Origin: CAYLSO01 sp964386525
GTDB lineage: Bacteria > Eisenbacteria > RBG-16-71-46 > DASYSL01
Assembly (NCBI GenBank): GCA_964386525.1
Contig: CAYLSO010000301.1
Coordinates: 1-26,002 of the forward strand
Direction: 5' to 3'
DNA length: 26,002 nucleotides
Position numbers and translations under genes: made by a program. Positions 1 to 6,939 of the stretch are shown one piece after another; positions within the stretch are counted from its first letter, which is position 1; each line of letters opens with the position of its first letter. The notes beneath the pieces were generated by a model that saw nothing but the letters and a program-made list of their open reading frames with translations, was not told the origin of the DNA and searched no databases.

Positions 1-99
1 CTCCCCCACCGTGGCGTCGGGGGCGACCTGGGCGCCGGGATGGATGCGCGCCGTGGGCGCGATGTGGGGGGCCTCCGGGCCCCGTTCTGCGGCACTCAT
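1..99 (-). CDS. Hexapeptide-repeat acyltransferase, N-terminal fragment (runs off the window)
   Basis: Only the first 33 codons are inside the window. The peptide contains ARIHPGAQVAPDATVGE, the isoleucine/valine-every-sixth-residue pattern of left-handed beta-helix (hexapeptide) acyl- or acetyltransferases, which modify nucleotide sugars or lipid A precursors. The ATG at 97-99 is preceded by GGAGG with a 6-nt spacer. The gene lies 18 bases after the end of the uninterrupted oxidoreductase frame, so the two form a likely operon. A Gfo/Idh/MocA dehydrogenase beside a hexapeptide N-acetyltransferase recalls the WbpB/WbpD (WlbA/WlbB) pair for 2,3-diamino-sugar uronates in surface polysaccharides. 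That role is inference, because the catalytic part is not visible. Confidence 0.72.
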   Translation of the reverse strand, partial: MSAAERGPEAPHIAPTARIHPGAQVAPDATVGE

Positions 100-117
100 C
101 TGCGACCTCCGATCGGA

Positions 118-261
118 TCAGGGAGAGAGCGATTCCACCAGGGAGTCGAGGCGCACGGGGCGGCCGCCGTCGGCGAGCGAGCGGCTGGCCGCCTCGAGCA
201 CGCGGATCACCCGCAGGCCCTCGCGGCCGTCGGTGCGCGGGCGCCGGCGCGTGCGCACGCA
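118..261 (-). pseudogene. Detached C-terminal tail of the oxidoreductase, beyond the amber codon
   Basis: In the oxidoreductase frame, the 47 codons after the TAG at 262-264 read CVRTRRRPRTDGREGLRV and continue to a natural TGA at 118-120. The pattern matches the usual end of Gfo/Idh/MocA proteins (a C-terminal helix with CVRTGRRPRTDGxEGLRVL-like sequence followed by AASRSLADG). In relatives the position of the TAG usually holds Glu, and GAG to TAG is a single base change. The tail has no ribosome binding site or start codon of its own. TAG is used as an ordinary terminator elsewhere in the window (infC, rplT, nadK, xseA, xseB), which argues against codon reassignment. Confidence 0.75.
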
Positions 262-1152
262 CTACAGGAAGTGGCGGCACTCGAGGGTCAGCGGCTCGCT
301 CGGGTCGAGGTGCGGGATCCAGATGTCGCCGCTGCGCAGCGCCATGGCGCGGGCGAAGTCCACGACCTGGCCGGCGTCGACCCCCTTGTCGTAGACGCGC
401 AGCTTCTCGGTCGGCTCGGCGTCGTCGAGCACCGCCATCTTGCCGGCGCCGACGACGGTGAGGCGCCGCACCTTGTGGGGGTCGAGCCACGAGACGTGCA
501 CGTGGGCCAGGGGCCCGCGGGGGAAGCGCAGGTAGAGGAAGACGACGTCGTGGATGCCGGGCTGCAGGAAGGCCTCGCCGCGCGCGCTGACGTCCTCGGG
601 GTCGTCGCCGAGGAGGTGCAGGATGACCGCCACGTCGTGCGGCGCGAACGACCACAGGGCGTTCTCGTCGGGCCGCACCTTGCCCAGGTTGGTGCGCTGC
701 GCGTAGACGTAGCGCAGGTCGCCGAGCGCCCCCTCCCGCACCAGCTCGTGCAGCTTGACCACCGCCGGGTGATAGAGCAGCAGGTGCCCGACCATGAGGA
801 TGCGCCCGCCGGTCTCGGCGCGGCGCACCAGGTCGGCGGCCTCGGCGGCGCGCAGGGTCATCGGCTTCTCGACGTAGACGTCCTTGCCCGCGTCGAGGAA
901 AAGGCGCGCCAGGGGGTAGTGCGACGCGGCCGAGGAGGCGATGGCCGCCGCCTCGATCTCCGGGTCGCGGGCGACCTCGTCGGGGTCGGCGACGCGGCGC
1001 GCCGCGGGCGCGAAGCGCGCGGCGCGCGCCAGACGGCTGGCATCGGAGTCGCAGAGGACGCGGAGTTCGCAATCGGCGAGCGCGGCGAAGTTGCGCGCCA
1101 AGTTGGCGCCCCAGTCGCCGGTGCCGACCTGGGCGAGCACGATGGGCTTCAA
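262..1152 (-). CDS. Gfo/Idh/MocA-family NAD(P)-dependent sugar oxidoreductase, truncated by an in-frame TAG
   Basis: The N-terminal Rossmann fold shows VGTGDWGANLARN (residues 9-21), and the family's cofactor/catalytic motif VEKPMT lies at 94-99. The central beta-sheet substrate domain contains WSFAPHDVAVILHLLG, whose His is the probable catalytic residue. The start is a TTG at 1150-1152, preceded by GGAGG at good spacing; there is no better start. The reading stops at a TAG (262-264) after HFL, 296 residues in. Family members usually run to about 330-350 residues, and the same frame stays open beyond the TAG for 47 more codons of typical C-terminal sequence. The protein is therefore probably shortened by a nonsense mutation or a base error. 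The likely substrate is a UDP- or similar activated sugar, by analogy with WbpB/WlbA and the adjacent acyltransferase. The exact substrate cannot be read. Confidence 0.85.
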   Translation of the reverse strand: MKPIVLAQVGTGDWGANLARNFAALADCELRVLCDSDASRLARAARFAPAARRVADPDEVARDPEIEAAAIASSAASHYPLARLFLDAGKDVYVEKPMTLRAAEAADLVRRAETGGRILMVGHLLLYHPAVVKLHELVREGALGDLRYVYAQRTNLGKVRPDENALWSFAPHDVAVILHLLGDDPEDVSARGEAFLQPGIHDVVFLYLRFPRGPLAHVHVSWLDPHKVRRLTVVGAGKMAVLDDAEPTEKLRVYDKGVDAGQVVDFARAMALRSGDIWIPHLDPSEPLTLECRHFL

Positions 1153-1292
1153 GCAATCCTCCAGGATGACCCGCGGCTGCGGCGGGCGCCGGGGGTGGAA
1201 TCGCGAGGTGATCGCTTGTCAATCTATCGGGGCGGGGCGCGGCGGTCAACCAGCCGCGGGGACGGCGTGAGAGCGGTGGGCGGGCGGCCGCG

Positions 1293-2318
1293 TCAGGCGG
1301 CTTCGAGTCCCGGCAGGATGAGGCCGGTAGCCTCGACGGTGCAGTTGCGGCCCTGCTGTTTGGCGGCGTACAAGGCGGCGTCGGCGGCGGCGATCAGGGT
1401 CGCGGGCTGGATGCCGTCTTCGGGGAACACGGACACGCCGGTGCTCACCGTCATCTCACCGGGCTGGCAGCGCGCGAAGGCGAAGCTCTCGACCGCGGCG
1501 CGCAGGCGCTCGGCGACCGCCAGGCCGCCGGCCCGCGGCGTGTCCGGGAGGATGACGGTGAATTCGTCGCCGCCATACTTGGCCACCAGGTCCATGCCGC
1601 GCACCTTGCGCGCCAGCACGCGGGCGAGGTCGCGCAGCAGGCGGCTGCCGCGCAAGTGGCCGAAGCGGTCGTTGTAGTCCTTGAGGTGGTCCACGTCCAC
1701 CATGAGCAGCACGAAGGTCTGGCGCGAGCGCGCGGCGCGCTTCATCTCGCGGCGCAGGGCGGTGCGCAGGAAGCGGTAGTTGTAGACCTGCGTCAGCTCG
1801 TCGGTGACCGCGACCCGCTTGAGGGTGCGCGACAGGCGGCAGTTCTCCAGAGCCAGCCCGAGGGCCCCGGACAGGAGCATCAGCTCGCGCAGCGGGGCGC
1901 CGGTCTCGGCGCGCGGTGCGGCGACGTTGAAGGCGGCCAGCACGCCGGCGTCCTGGGTCCGCACGCGCAGCGGCACGGCGAGCGCATTGCGCACCGCGAC
2001 GTCCGGCGGCGCGTCGGCGGCCGCCATGCGGTGGTCGCCGGCGGCGTCGGCCAGGAACACGGGCCCGCCCTCGGCGAGGGTGCAGCGCACCAGGCCCTGG
2101 CTGACCCGCGGGGCGGGCCGGGCCGGCAAGGACTTGCCGTGCACCTGCAGGTGGCGCGTCGGACTGCGGCCGTCGAGCAGCGTGAGCGAGGCCGCCTCGG
2201 CCTCGGTCAGCACGCAAGCGCAGCGCAGGGCCTCGGCCACGGTGGCCGCGCGGTCGCGCAGCGTGCCGGGGGCGATGAACGCGTTGACTGCGCTCCAGAC
2301 TCGATCCGACGACGCCAT
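1293..2318 (-). CDS. GAF-GGDEF diguanylate cyclase
   Basis: This 341-residue soluble protein should convert two GTP into cyclic di-GMP. Residues about 18-165 form a GAF-like sensor domain. A helical linker leads to the GGDEF domain, which begins VTDELTQVYNYRFL (about 171-184). The active-site motif is YGGDEF (GGDEF at 249-253), and the metal-binding DVDHLKDYND lies at about 208-217. RGMD at 240-243 is an intact RxxD inhibitory site, so product feedback inhibition is expected. The end of the domain (AADAALYAAKQQGRN) is typical. I chose the ATG at 2316-2318, preceded by AGGGACGGGA. An upstream in-frame GTG at 2408 lies before the transcription start predicted from the -24/-12 promoter and lacks a Shine-Dalgarno sequence. 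No transmembrane segment is seen, so the input signal is cytoplasmic and unknown. Confidence 0.93.
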   Translation of the reverse strand: MASSDRVWSAVNAFIAPGTLRDRAATVAEALRCACVLTEAEAASLTLLDGRSPTRHLQVHGKSLPARPAPRVSQGLVRCTLAEGGPVFLADAAGDHRMAAADAPPDVAVRNALAVPLRVRTQDAGVLAAFNVAAPRAETGAPLRELMLLSGALGLALENCRLSRTLKRVAVTDELTQVYNYRFLRTALRREMKRAARSRQTFVLLMVDVDHLKDYNDRFGHLRGSRLLRDLARVLARKVRGMDLVAKYGGDEFTVILPDTPRAGGLAVAERLRAAVESFAFARCQPGEMTVSTGVSVFPEDGIQPATLIAAADAALYAAKQQGRNCTVEATGLILPGLEAA

Positions 2319-2391
2319 TTCCCGTCCCTGGTTGAGGGGTGACACGGGGGGCTGCCCTGGCTCTTCAGGTGCAAGCCCCACCAGCTTGGCT

Positions 2392-2407
2392 TGCAAGACA
2401 AGTGCCA
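2392..2407 (-). promoter_or_regulatory. Sigma-54 (-24/-12) promoter of the diguanylate cyclase gene
   Basis: Read on the minus strand the site is TGGCACTTGTCTTGCA. It matches the RpoN consensus TGGCAC-N5-TTGCW in every fixed base, with the GG and GC dinucleotides at the required spacing. It lies 74 bases upstream of the chosen ATG and predicts transcription from about position 2381, giving a leader of about 60 nt. Its -12 half overlaps one arm of a perfect 8-bp inverted repeat (TGCAAGCC at 2370-2377, GGCTTGCA at 2388-2395), which could be an operator or a leader hairpin. Sigma-54 promoters need an enhancer-binding activator; none is encoded in this window. Confidence 0.6.
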
Positions 2408-2486
2408 CGGGGGCCGGGAGGAGACCGCGGCGCGGCCGGCTAGATGAGCCCGGCGACGCCGGTTAGAGGCCGCGGGGGCTAAGTGC

Positions 2487-2786
2487 TCAGTCCTCCGCGT
2501 CTTCCTCGGAGGCCGGCGGCTTCGGGGCGCCGGGCCGGGCTGCCCAGAGGTCCGCCCCGATGCGCAGGGTGCGTGCGCCAAAAAAGGCCACGGAGACGGC
2601 GATGCCGGCAAGAAAGGCGAACTCCTGCCATGGCTCGAAGTCCAGGCGCGGAAGGACGCGCAGAAGGGTCCAGAGGCAGGTCCCGAGCGCCACGAGGAGC
2701 GCCAGGTGCAGGGCGAAGAGCAGCGCCTGCGCCCAGCGGGCGCCGGGTCCGCCCAGCCACGGCGACGGCGGCCGGCGGCGGATCAT
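2487..2786 (-). CDS. Small membrane protein with two transmembrane helices, function unknown
   Basis: I do not recognise a family. The 99-residue protein has a basic N-terminus (MIRRR) and two hydrophobic helices at about 18-45 and 55-75, joined by a short loop with acidic and aromatic residues (LDFEPWQEF). A soluble C-terminus ends in an acidic run (EEDAED). The basic N-terminus suggests both ends are cytoplasmic. The ATG overlaps the TGA of the upstream methyltransferase gene as ATGA, so translation is probably coupled and the start is well supported. The context suggests a small accessory membrane protein co-expressed with the methyltransferase, possibly linked to membrane quinone metabolism, but nothing in the sequence shows the role. 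Confidence 0.7.
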   Translation of the reverse strand: MIRRRPPSPWLGGPGARWAQALLFALHLALLVALGTCLWTLLRVLPRLDFEPWQEFAFLAGIAVSVAFFGARTLRIGADLWAARPGAPKPPASEEDAED

Positions 2787-3550
2787 CGGTCCGGCGCGGC
2801 GGCGGCCCGCGCAGACGGCACGGCGCCGGCTCCAGGGGTTGCGTTTCGCAACGGCGCGGCGGGGACCGCCGGGCGCCGCGCGCGCCAGACGGCGGCGGCG
2901 CGGCAGAACAGCGTCACCGGCGGCCGGCACTCGAAGCCGGCGTCGGCCAGGCGCGCGGCGACCTCGCCCGCGGTGCCGAACGCGATCACCGACTCGGCGA
3001 GGTAGCGGTAGGCCGCCGGGTCCGCCGAGAGCCGCCCGAGCAGGGGCACGACGCCGCGCAGATAGGCGCGGTGCGCGGCGCCGAGGAAGCCCGCGGGCGG
3101 TGTCGGGCTGTCGAGCACGTGCAGCCACCCGCCGGGCCGCAGCACGCGCCACAGCTCGGCCAGCGCGGCCGGCTCGGGTGCGAGGTTGCGCAGCCCCCAC
3201 GCGACGGTGAGGGCGTCGAAACCGCCGTCGCGGAAGGGCAGGCGGAAGGCGTCGCCGCGCACCGGCGCGAACCCGGTGCCGCACGCCGCCGCGTGCGCGC
3301 GGCCGCCGGCCAGCATGCGCGCGCTGAGGTCCACTCCCACCACGACCGCCCCGGTCCGCCGGTGGACGGCCACGGCCGAGCGCGCGCTGCCGCAGCAGAG
3401 GTCGAGCACCCTCTCCCCCGGCCGCAGCTCCCGCGCCAGCTCGCGCCGCCACGCCGCGTCCCGCCCGAGGCTCATGAGCGAGTTCAGGATATCGTACCGC
3501 GGTGCGGCGCGGTCGAACATGGGCGAGAGGGTCGAGGGCGTGGGTCTCAT
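2783..3550 (-). CDS. UbiE/MenG-type SAM-dependent C-methyltransferase (quinone biosynthesis)
   Basis: The protein has 255 residues and the class I methyltransferase order of the UbiE/MenG family: MFDRAAPRYDILNSLMSLGRD at the N-terminus (about 11-31), SAM motif I VLDLCCGSA (48-56), motif II VGVDLSARML (71-80), the family signature WGLRNL at 118-123 and YRYLAESVIAF at 181-191. Family members methylate demethylmenaquinone or the ubiquinone precursor at the membrane surface. The usual glycine-rich DLCCGTGD is changed to DLCCGSAR here, a slightly degenerate motif I. The C-terminal 30 residues are an Ala/Pro/Arg-rich tail beyond the normal fold. I chose the ATG at 3548-3550; an internal ATG ten codons later is possible, and neither has a strong ribosome site. 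The two-helix membrane protein gene follows with a 4-base overlap. Confidence 0.85.
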   Translation of the reverse strand: MRPTPSTLSPMFDRAAPRYDILNSLMSLGRDAAWRRELARELRPGERVLDLCCGSARSAVAVHRRTGAVVVGVDLSARMLAGGRAHAAACGTGFAPVRGDAFRLPFRDGGFDALTVAWGLRNLAPEPAALAELWRVLRPGGWLHVLDSPTPPAGFLGAAHRAYLRGVVPLLGRLSADPAAYRYLAESVIAFGTAGEVAARLADAGFECRPPVTLFCRAAAVWRARRPAVPAAPLRNATPGAGAVPSARAAAAPDR

Positions 3551-3614
3551 TCTCGCTGAGAGGGTGGCGCGCGACGGCGCACGACAGCGGGCCCGCCCAG
3601 CCGGGCGGGACGAT

Positions 3615-3691
3615 TGGTGCGCCCGACAGGATTCGAACCTGTGGCCTACAGCTCCGGAGGCTGTCGCTCTATCCAGCTGAGCTACGGGCGC
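3615..3691 (-). tRNA. tRNA-Arg, anticodon CCG
   Basis: The 77-nt minus-strand cloverleaf includes an encoded CCA (plus-strand TGG at 3615-3617). The acceptor stem GCGCCCG pairs with CGGGCGC. The D arm carries AGCTCAGCTGGATAGAGC, and the anticodon stem-loop ACAGC-CTCCGGA-GCTGT places CCG at positions 34-36, decoding CGG. The T arm contains GGTTCGAATCC. CGG should be a common codon in a genome this GC-rich. The gene has its own upstream promoter and lies 64 nt before the methyltransferase start. Translations of this tRNA on either strand give familiar spurious peptides (APDRIRTCG, VAQLDRATASG), so reading frames across it should be ignored. Confidence 0.98.
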
Positions 3692-3702
3692 ACGCGAGCC
3701 GC

Positions 3703-3731
3703 ACTGTAGCAAAGGCGTCGGGGGCGGACAA
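3703..3731 (-). promoter_or_regulatory. Sigma-70-type promoter of tRNA-Arg
   Basis: On the minus strand, TTGTCC (3726-3731) and TACAGT (3703-3708) are separated by exactly 17 bp, and the -10 ends about 11 bases before the mature tRNA 5' end. Each hexamer matches the consensus at 4 of 6 positions. Position and spacing make this the best promoter for the tRNA. Confidence 0.55.
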
Positions 3732-3774
3732 GACGAGGCGCGGCAAGCGATTCAGGCGGGGGCCCGGCCGCCTC

Positions 3775-3783
3775 TGCTATACT
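3775..3783 (+). promoter_or_regulatory. Extended -10 promoter of the secreted protease pair
   Basis: TGCTATACT is an extended -10 element (TGn plus TATACT, 5 of 6 to consensus) 54 bases upstream of the protease ATG, in the 146-bp gap between divergent transcripts. No good -35 hexamer is visible at 16-18 bp, as is usual for extended -10 promoters. The same 10-mer TATACTCGAG recurs at the promoter of the probable 6S RNA. Confidence 0.5.
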
Positions 3784-3837
3784 CGAGACGGTTTCCCCCA
3801 GTCTCCGGTCCGCGCCATCTTCCGTACGGGAGCGCCG

Positions 3838-6800
3838 ATGCCACCCGTGGTCACCCGCCTCCAGCCCGTCGCATTGCTCGTTCCCGTCTTCCTGCTCCTG
3901 GCAGGCGCATCCGCGGCCCGTGCGGCGACCGCGCCGCCGAGCGCCGTGGGCGTGGTCGAGATTCCGCGCCCGGGGCGCGGCTGGGTGCCGGACGGCTACC
4001 GCGCCACGCCCGAGTCGGACCGCCTTGGCGCGCTGCGGGCCGGCGGCTTGGCGCCGGCGGAAGCGCCCGCGGCAGTCCGCCCCGGGGCCGGGCTCGGCGA
4101 GGACCTGGACACGGCGGCGGCGCGGCGTCACGCCGCCCGGGCGGCGTGGGCGGAGTTCGCGGCTCGGCCAGCGCTGCGCGCGGACGTGGTGTGGGACGCC
4201 CGCACCGGGATGCCCCACCGCGTGCGCGTTGCCGGTCTGCGGGCCGCGCCCCGGCGTCTGGAGACCGCGGCGGCGGCCGAGGCGGCGGCCCGCGACCTGG
4301 TGCGACGCGAGGCCTCGCTGCTCACCGGCGGCGAAACCCCGGGGCCCGCCGAGATGCCGCTCGTCAAGGCGCGCCGCGTCGGCGACGTCTGGCTGCTCGT
4401 CTTCGGCCAGCGCTACCGCGGGTTCGAGGTGCTCGACGGGCGGGTGGACGTGCGTCTGCGCGTCGACGGCTCGGTGCCGGTCATCGGCTCCGGATGGTGC
4501 GCCGGCATCGACGTGGCAACCGAGCCGCGCGTGCACCGCAGCGCGGCCGAGGCGGTCGCGCGGGTCGGCGTCGGGTTCGCCGACGGCCGCGACCGCGAGC
4601 GGGGCTCGGACCTCGTCGTCCTGCCGGTGCCCGCCGGCGACGGCGTCGGCTACCGCCTCGCGCACCGCGTGCGGCTAGCCGTGCAGGATCCGCCCGGCGT
4701 GTGGGCCACTTACGTGGACGCCGCCGACGGGCGCGTGTGGGCGCGCGAGAACGAGGTGCGCCACCTCGACGTCGGCGGCACCGTGCTCGGCTACATCCTG
4801 CCGGTCACGTACACGGATCCCCAGGTGCAGCGCCCCTTCCGCTTCGCCCTGGTGTGGCTCGCCGGCGATTCCACGTACGCGGATGCGGCCGGCGCCTACC
4901 GGCTGCCCGGCGGGACGGCGGGCGAGCCGATCTACGCCGAGCTGCGCGCGCCCTTCGTGGCGGTGGTCAACCAGGCCGGCCCCAGCGTGCGGCTCTTCGG
5001 CCTCGCCCCGGCGGCCGACCCCCTGCCCTTCGTTTTCTCGCCGGCCGCCGGCGACACCGCCGAGCGCAACGGCTTCTACCAGACGCTGGCGGTGCACGAC
5101 TACGTGAAGGACCTCGACCCCGGCTTCACCGCGCTCGATTTCCCCCTGCCCTGCAACGTCAACATCAACGCCACCTGCAACGCCTACTGGGACGGCGCGA
5201 GCATCAACTTCTACCGCTACGGCGGCGGCTGCGCCAACACCGCCAACATCGCCGACGTGATCTTCCACGAGTACGGCCACGGCGTCACGCAGTTCACCTT
5301 CGCGCCCTTCGACGCCAACGGCGGCATGCACGAGGGCTTCTCCGACTACCTGGCCGCCACCATGACGCGCCAGCCGCTGGTGGGCATCGGTTTCCGCGGT
5401 CCGGGCACCTATCTGCGCAGCGTGGAGAACGCGGTGGCGCTGCCGGCGCCGGAGTGCGGCGGCAAGGTCCACTGCCTGGGCACGGCGGTGTCGGGGGCCC
5501 TGTGGGACCTGCAGCAGAACTTCATCGCCGCCCTCGGCGACTCGGGGGCGGCGCGCGCCCAGGCCGACTCGTTGTGGCACTACGCCGGCTACGGCGGTGC
5601 CTACTGGTACGACGACTACCTGGTGGATCTGCTGGTGGTGGACGACGACGACGGCACGCTGGTCAACGGCACGCCGCACTACGCCGACATCTGCGCCGCG
5701 TTCGAGGCGCACGGCTTCCACTGCCCGGAGGCGGCGAGCGGCGCGTGGATCGCGCACGCCCCGCTCGGTGACGCCGACTCCTCCCCCGCGCCCTTCGCCG
5801 TCGTCGCCGAGATGGGCTCGACGACCTCCGGGCTGGCGCCGCTCGCCCAGCGGCTCTTCTTCCGTCTCCACTCGGGGCCGTGGGAAGAGGCGCCCATGGG
5901 GCCCGCCGAGGGGAGCACCTTCGTGGCGGCCATCCCCGCCCTGCCGGCCGGCGGGCGGGTGGACTACTACCTCGAGAACCGGGACGCGGACGGCTCGGTG
6001 GCGACCTCGCCGCCGGGCGCGCCGGCGGCCACCCACACCTTCCACGTCGGTGGGCTCGAGACGGTCCACGCCGACGACTTCGAGGCCGGCAATCACGGCT
6101 GGACGGCCAACGCGGGCAACACCGCGGTCAGCGGCTTCTGGGAGCTGATCGACCCGCACGGCACGGCGAGCGACGGCTACCCGTTCCAGCCGGAGGACGA
6201 TCACACGCCCTACCCGGGCGCCATCTGCTGGGTCACCGGGGATACCACGGCCGCCTTCCCGCCGCCGGCCGGCGCCCACGACGTGGACGGGGGCTGCGTC
6301 CACCTGGTGTCGCCGGCGTGGGACCTGTCGGCGCTCGACAACGCGCGTCTCGAGTACTGGCGCTGGTACACGGACGAGACCAGCCTCGACGACACCCTGC
6401 ACGTGGAGATCTCCGCCGACGGCGGGGTCACCTGGTCGCCGCTCGAGGAGCAGCTCTTCACCCAGAACGCGTGGCGCAAGCTGTCGTTCGACCTCGGCAG
6501 CCGCGTGCCGCTCACCAGCCAGTTCCGCCTGCGGCTGCGCGCCTGTGACCTGGGCGGCGGCTCGCTCACCGAGGCGGCGCTCGACGACATCGCCGTCACG
6601 ACGCGCCGCTCCGCGCTGGTGGCGGCGGACCGGCCGCCGCCGCCGCGGGTCCTGGCTCTGCGCGCCGCGGTGCCCAACCCGACGCGCTCCGCGACCGCGA
6701 TCGCCTTCGACGTGCCGGGCGCGGCGGGGGCCGCGGCGCGGGCCGTGACGCTCGGCCTCTACGACGCGCGCGGGCGCCGGGTGCGCACGCTGGTGCGCGG

Positions 6801-6939
6801 CGTCCTGCCGCCGGGCAGCCACACGGTGCGCTGGGACGGCCGCGACGCCAGCGGCCGCGCCGTGGCGGCGGGGACCTACCTCTGCCGGCTCGAAGCCGAG
6901 GGGCGGCTCCTTACCGGCAAGGTGGTCGTCCTGCCGTGA
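3838..6939 (+). CDS. Secreted HExxH zinc metalloprotease (M4/M36-like gluzincin) with C-terminal FlgD-like domain
   Basis: The 1033-residue protein begins with a signal peptide (hydrophobic core about 10-24, likely cut after ARA near residue 29). A propeptide-like region of roughly 100-300 residues precedes the catalytic domain. HEYGH at 477-481 supplies two zinc ligands and the general base, and E499 in GGMHEGFSDY is the third ligand, the gluzincin arrangement. The catalytic domain ends with DDDDGTLVNGTPHYADICAA, common in M36-like bacterial proteases. Then follow a fibronectin-like segment (about 640-740), a MAM/immune-inhibitor-A-like beta-sandwich opening DDFEAGNHGW (about 745-920), and a C-terminal FlgD Ig-like domain (about 935-1033) with LYDARGRRVRTL and VRWDGRDASGR. 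FlgD-like ends of this kind are frequent on exported FCB-group proteins. The chosen ATG has GGGAG upstream and starts exactly at the signal peptide. The next gene starts inside its stop codon. Confidence 0.92.
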   Translation: MPPVVTRLQPVALLVPVFLLLAGASAARAATAPPSAVGVVEIPRPGRGWVPDGYRATPESDRLGALRAGGLAPAEAPAAVRPGAGLGEDLDTAAARRHAARAAWAEFAARPALRADVVWDARTGMPHRVRVAGLRAAPRRLETAAAAEAAARDLVRREASLLTGGETPGPAEMPLVKARRVGDVWLLVFGQRYRGFEVLDGRVDVRLRVDGSVPVIGSGWCAGIDVATEPRVHRSAAEAVARVGVGFADGRDRERGSDLVVLPVPAGDGVGYRLAHRVRLAVQDPPGVWATYVDAADGRVWARENEVRHLDVGGTVLGYILPVTYTDPQVQRPFRFALVWLAGDSTYADAAGAYRLPGGTAGEPIYAELRAPFVAVVNQAGPSVRLFGLAPAADPLPFVFSPAAGDTAERNGFYQTLAVHDYVKDLDPGFTALDFPLPCNVNINATCNAYWDGASINFYRYGGGCANTANIADVIFHEYGHGVTQFTFAPFDANGGMHEGFSDYLAATMTRQPLVGIGFRGPGTYLRSVENAVALPAPECGGKVHCLGTAVSGALWDLQQNFIAALGDSGAARAQADSLWHYAGYGGAYWYDDYLVDLLVVDDDDGTLVNGTPHYADICAAFEAHGFHCPEAASGAWIAHAPLGDADSSPAPFAVVAEMGSTTSGLAPLAQRLFFRLHSGPWEEAPMGPAEGSTFVAAIPALPAGGRVDYYLENRDADGSVATSPPGAPAATHTFHVGGLETVHADDFEAGNHGWTANAGNTAVSGFWELIDPHGTASDGYPFQPEDDHTPYPGAICWVTGDTTAAFPPPAGAHDVDGGCVHLVSPAWDLSALDNARLEYWRWYTDETSLDDTLHVEISADGGVTWSPLEEQLFTQNAWRKLSFDLGSRVPLTSQFRLRLRACDLGGGSLTEAALDDIAVTTRRSALVAADRPPPPRVLALRAAVPNPTRSATAIAFDVPGAAGAAARAVTLGLYDARGRRVRTLVRGVLPPGSHTVRWDGRDASGRAVAAGTYLCRLEAEGRLLTGKVVVLP

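Noticed and set aside
1217..1222. Perfect TTGACA (minus strand) upstream of the oxidoreductase
   Set aside because: At 16-18 bp downstream there is only TTCCACC-like sequence, no credible -10. It could be a promoter half, but one hexamer is not enough.
2319..2408. GTG start at 2408 adding 30 residues to the diguanylate cyclase
   Set aside because: No Shine-Dalgarno sequence, non-conserved composition, and it lies upstream of the start site predicted by the -24/-12 promoter.
3502..3837. Upstream extension of the protease frame and of the methyltransferase frame across 3615-3691
   Set aside because: Both extensions translate tRNA-Arg (APDRIRTCG on one strand, VAQLDRATASG on the other), a well-known artefact. 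The signal peptide and the UbiE motif begin after the tRNA.
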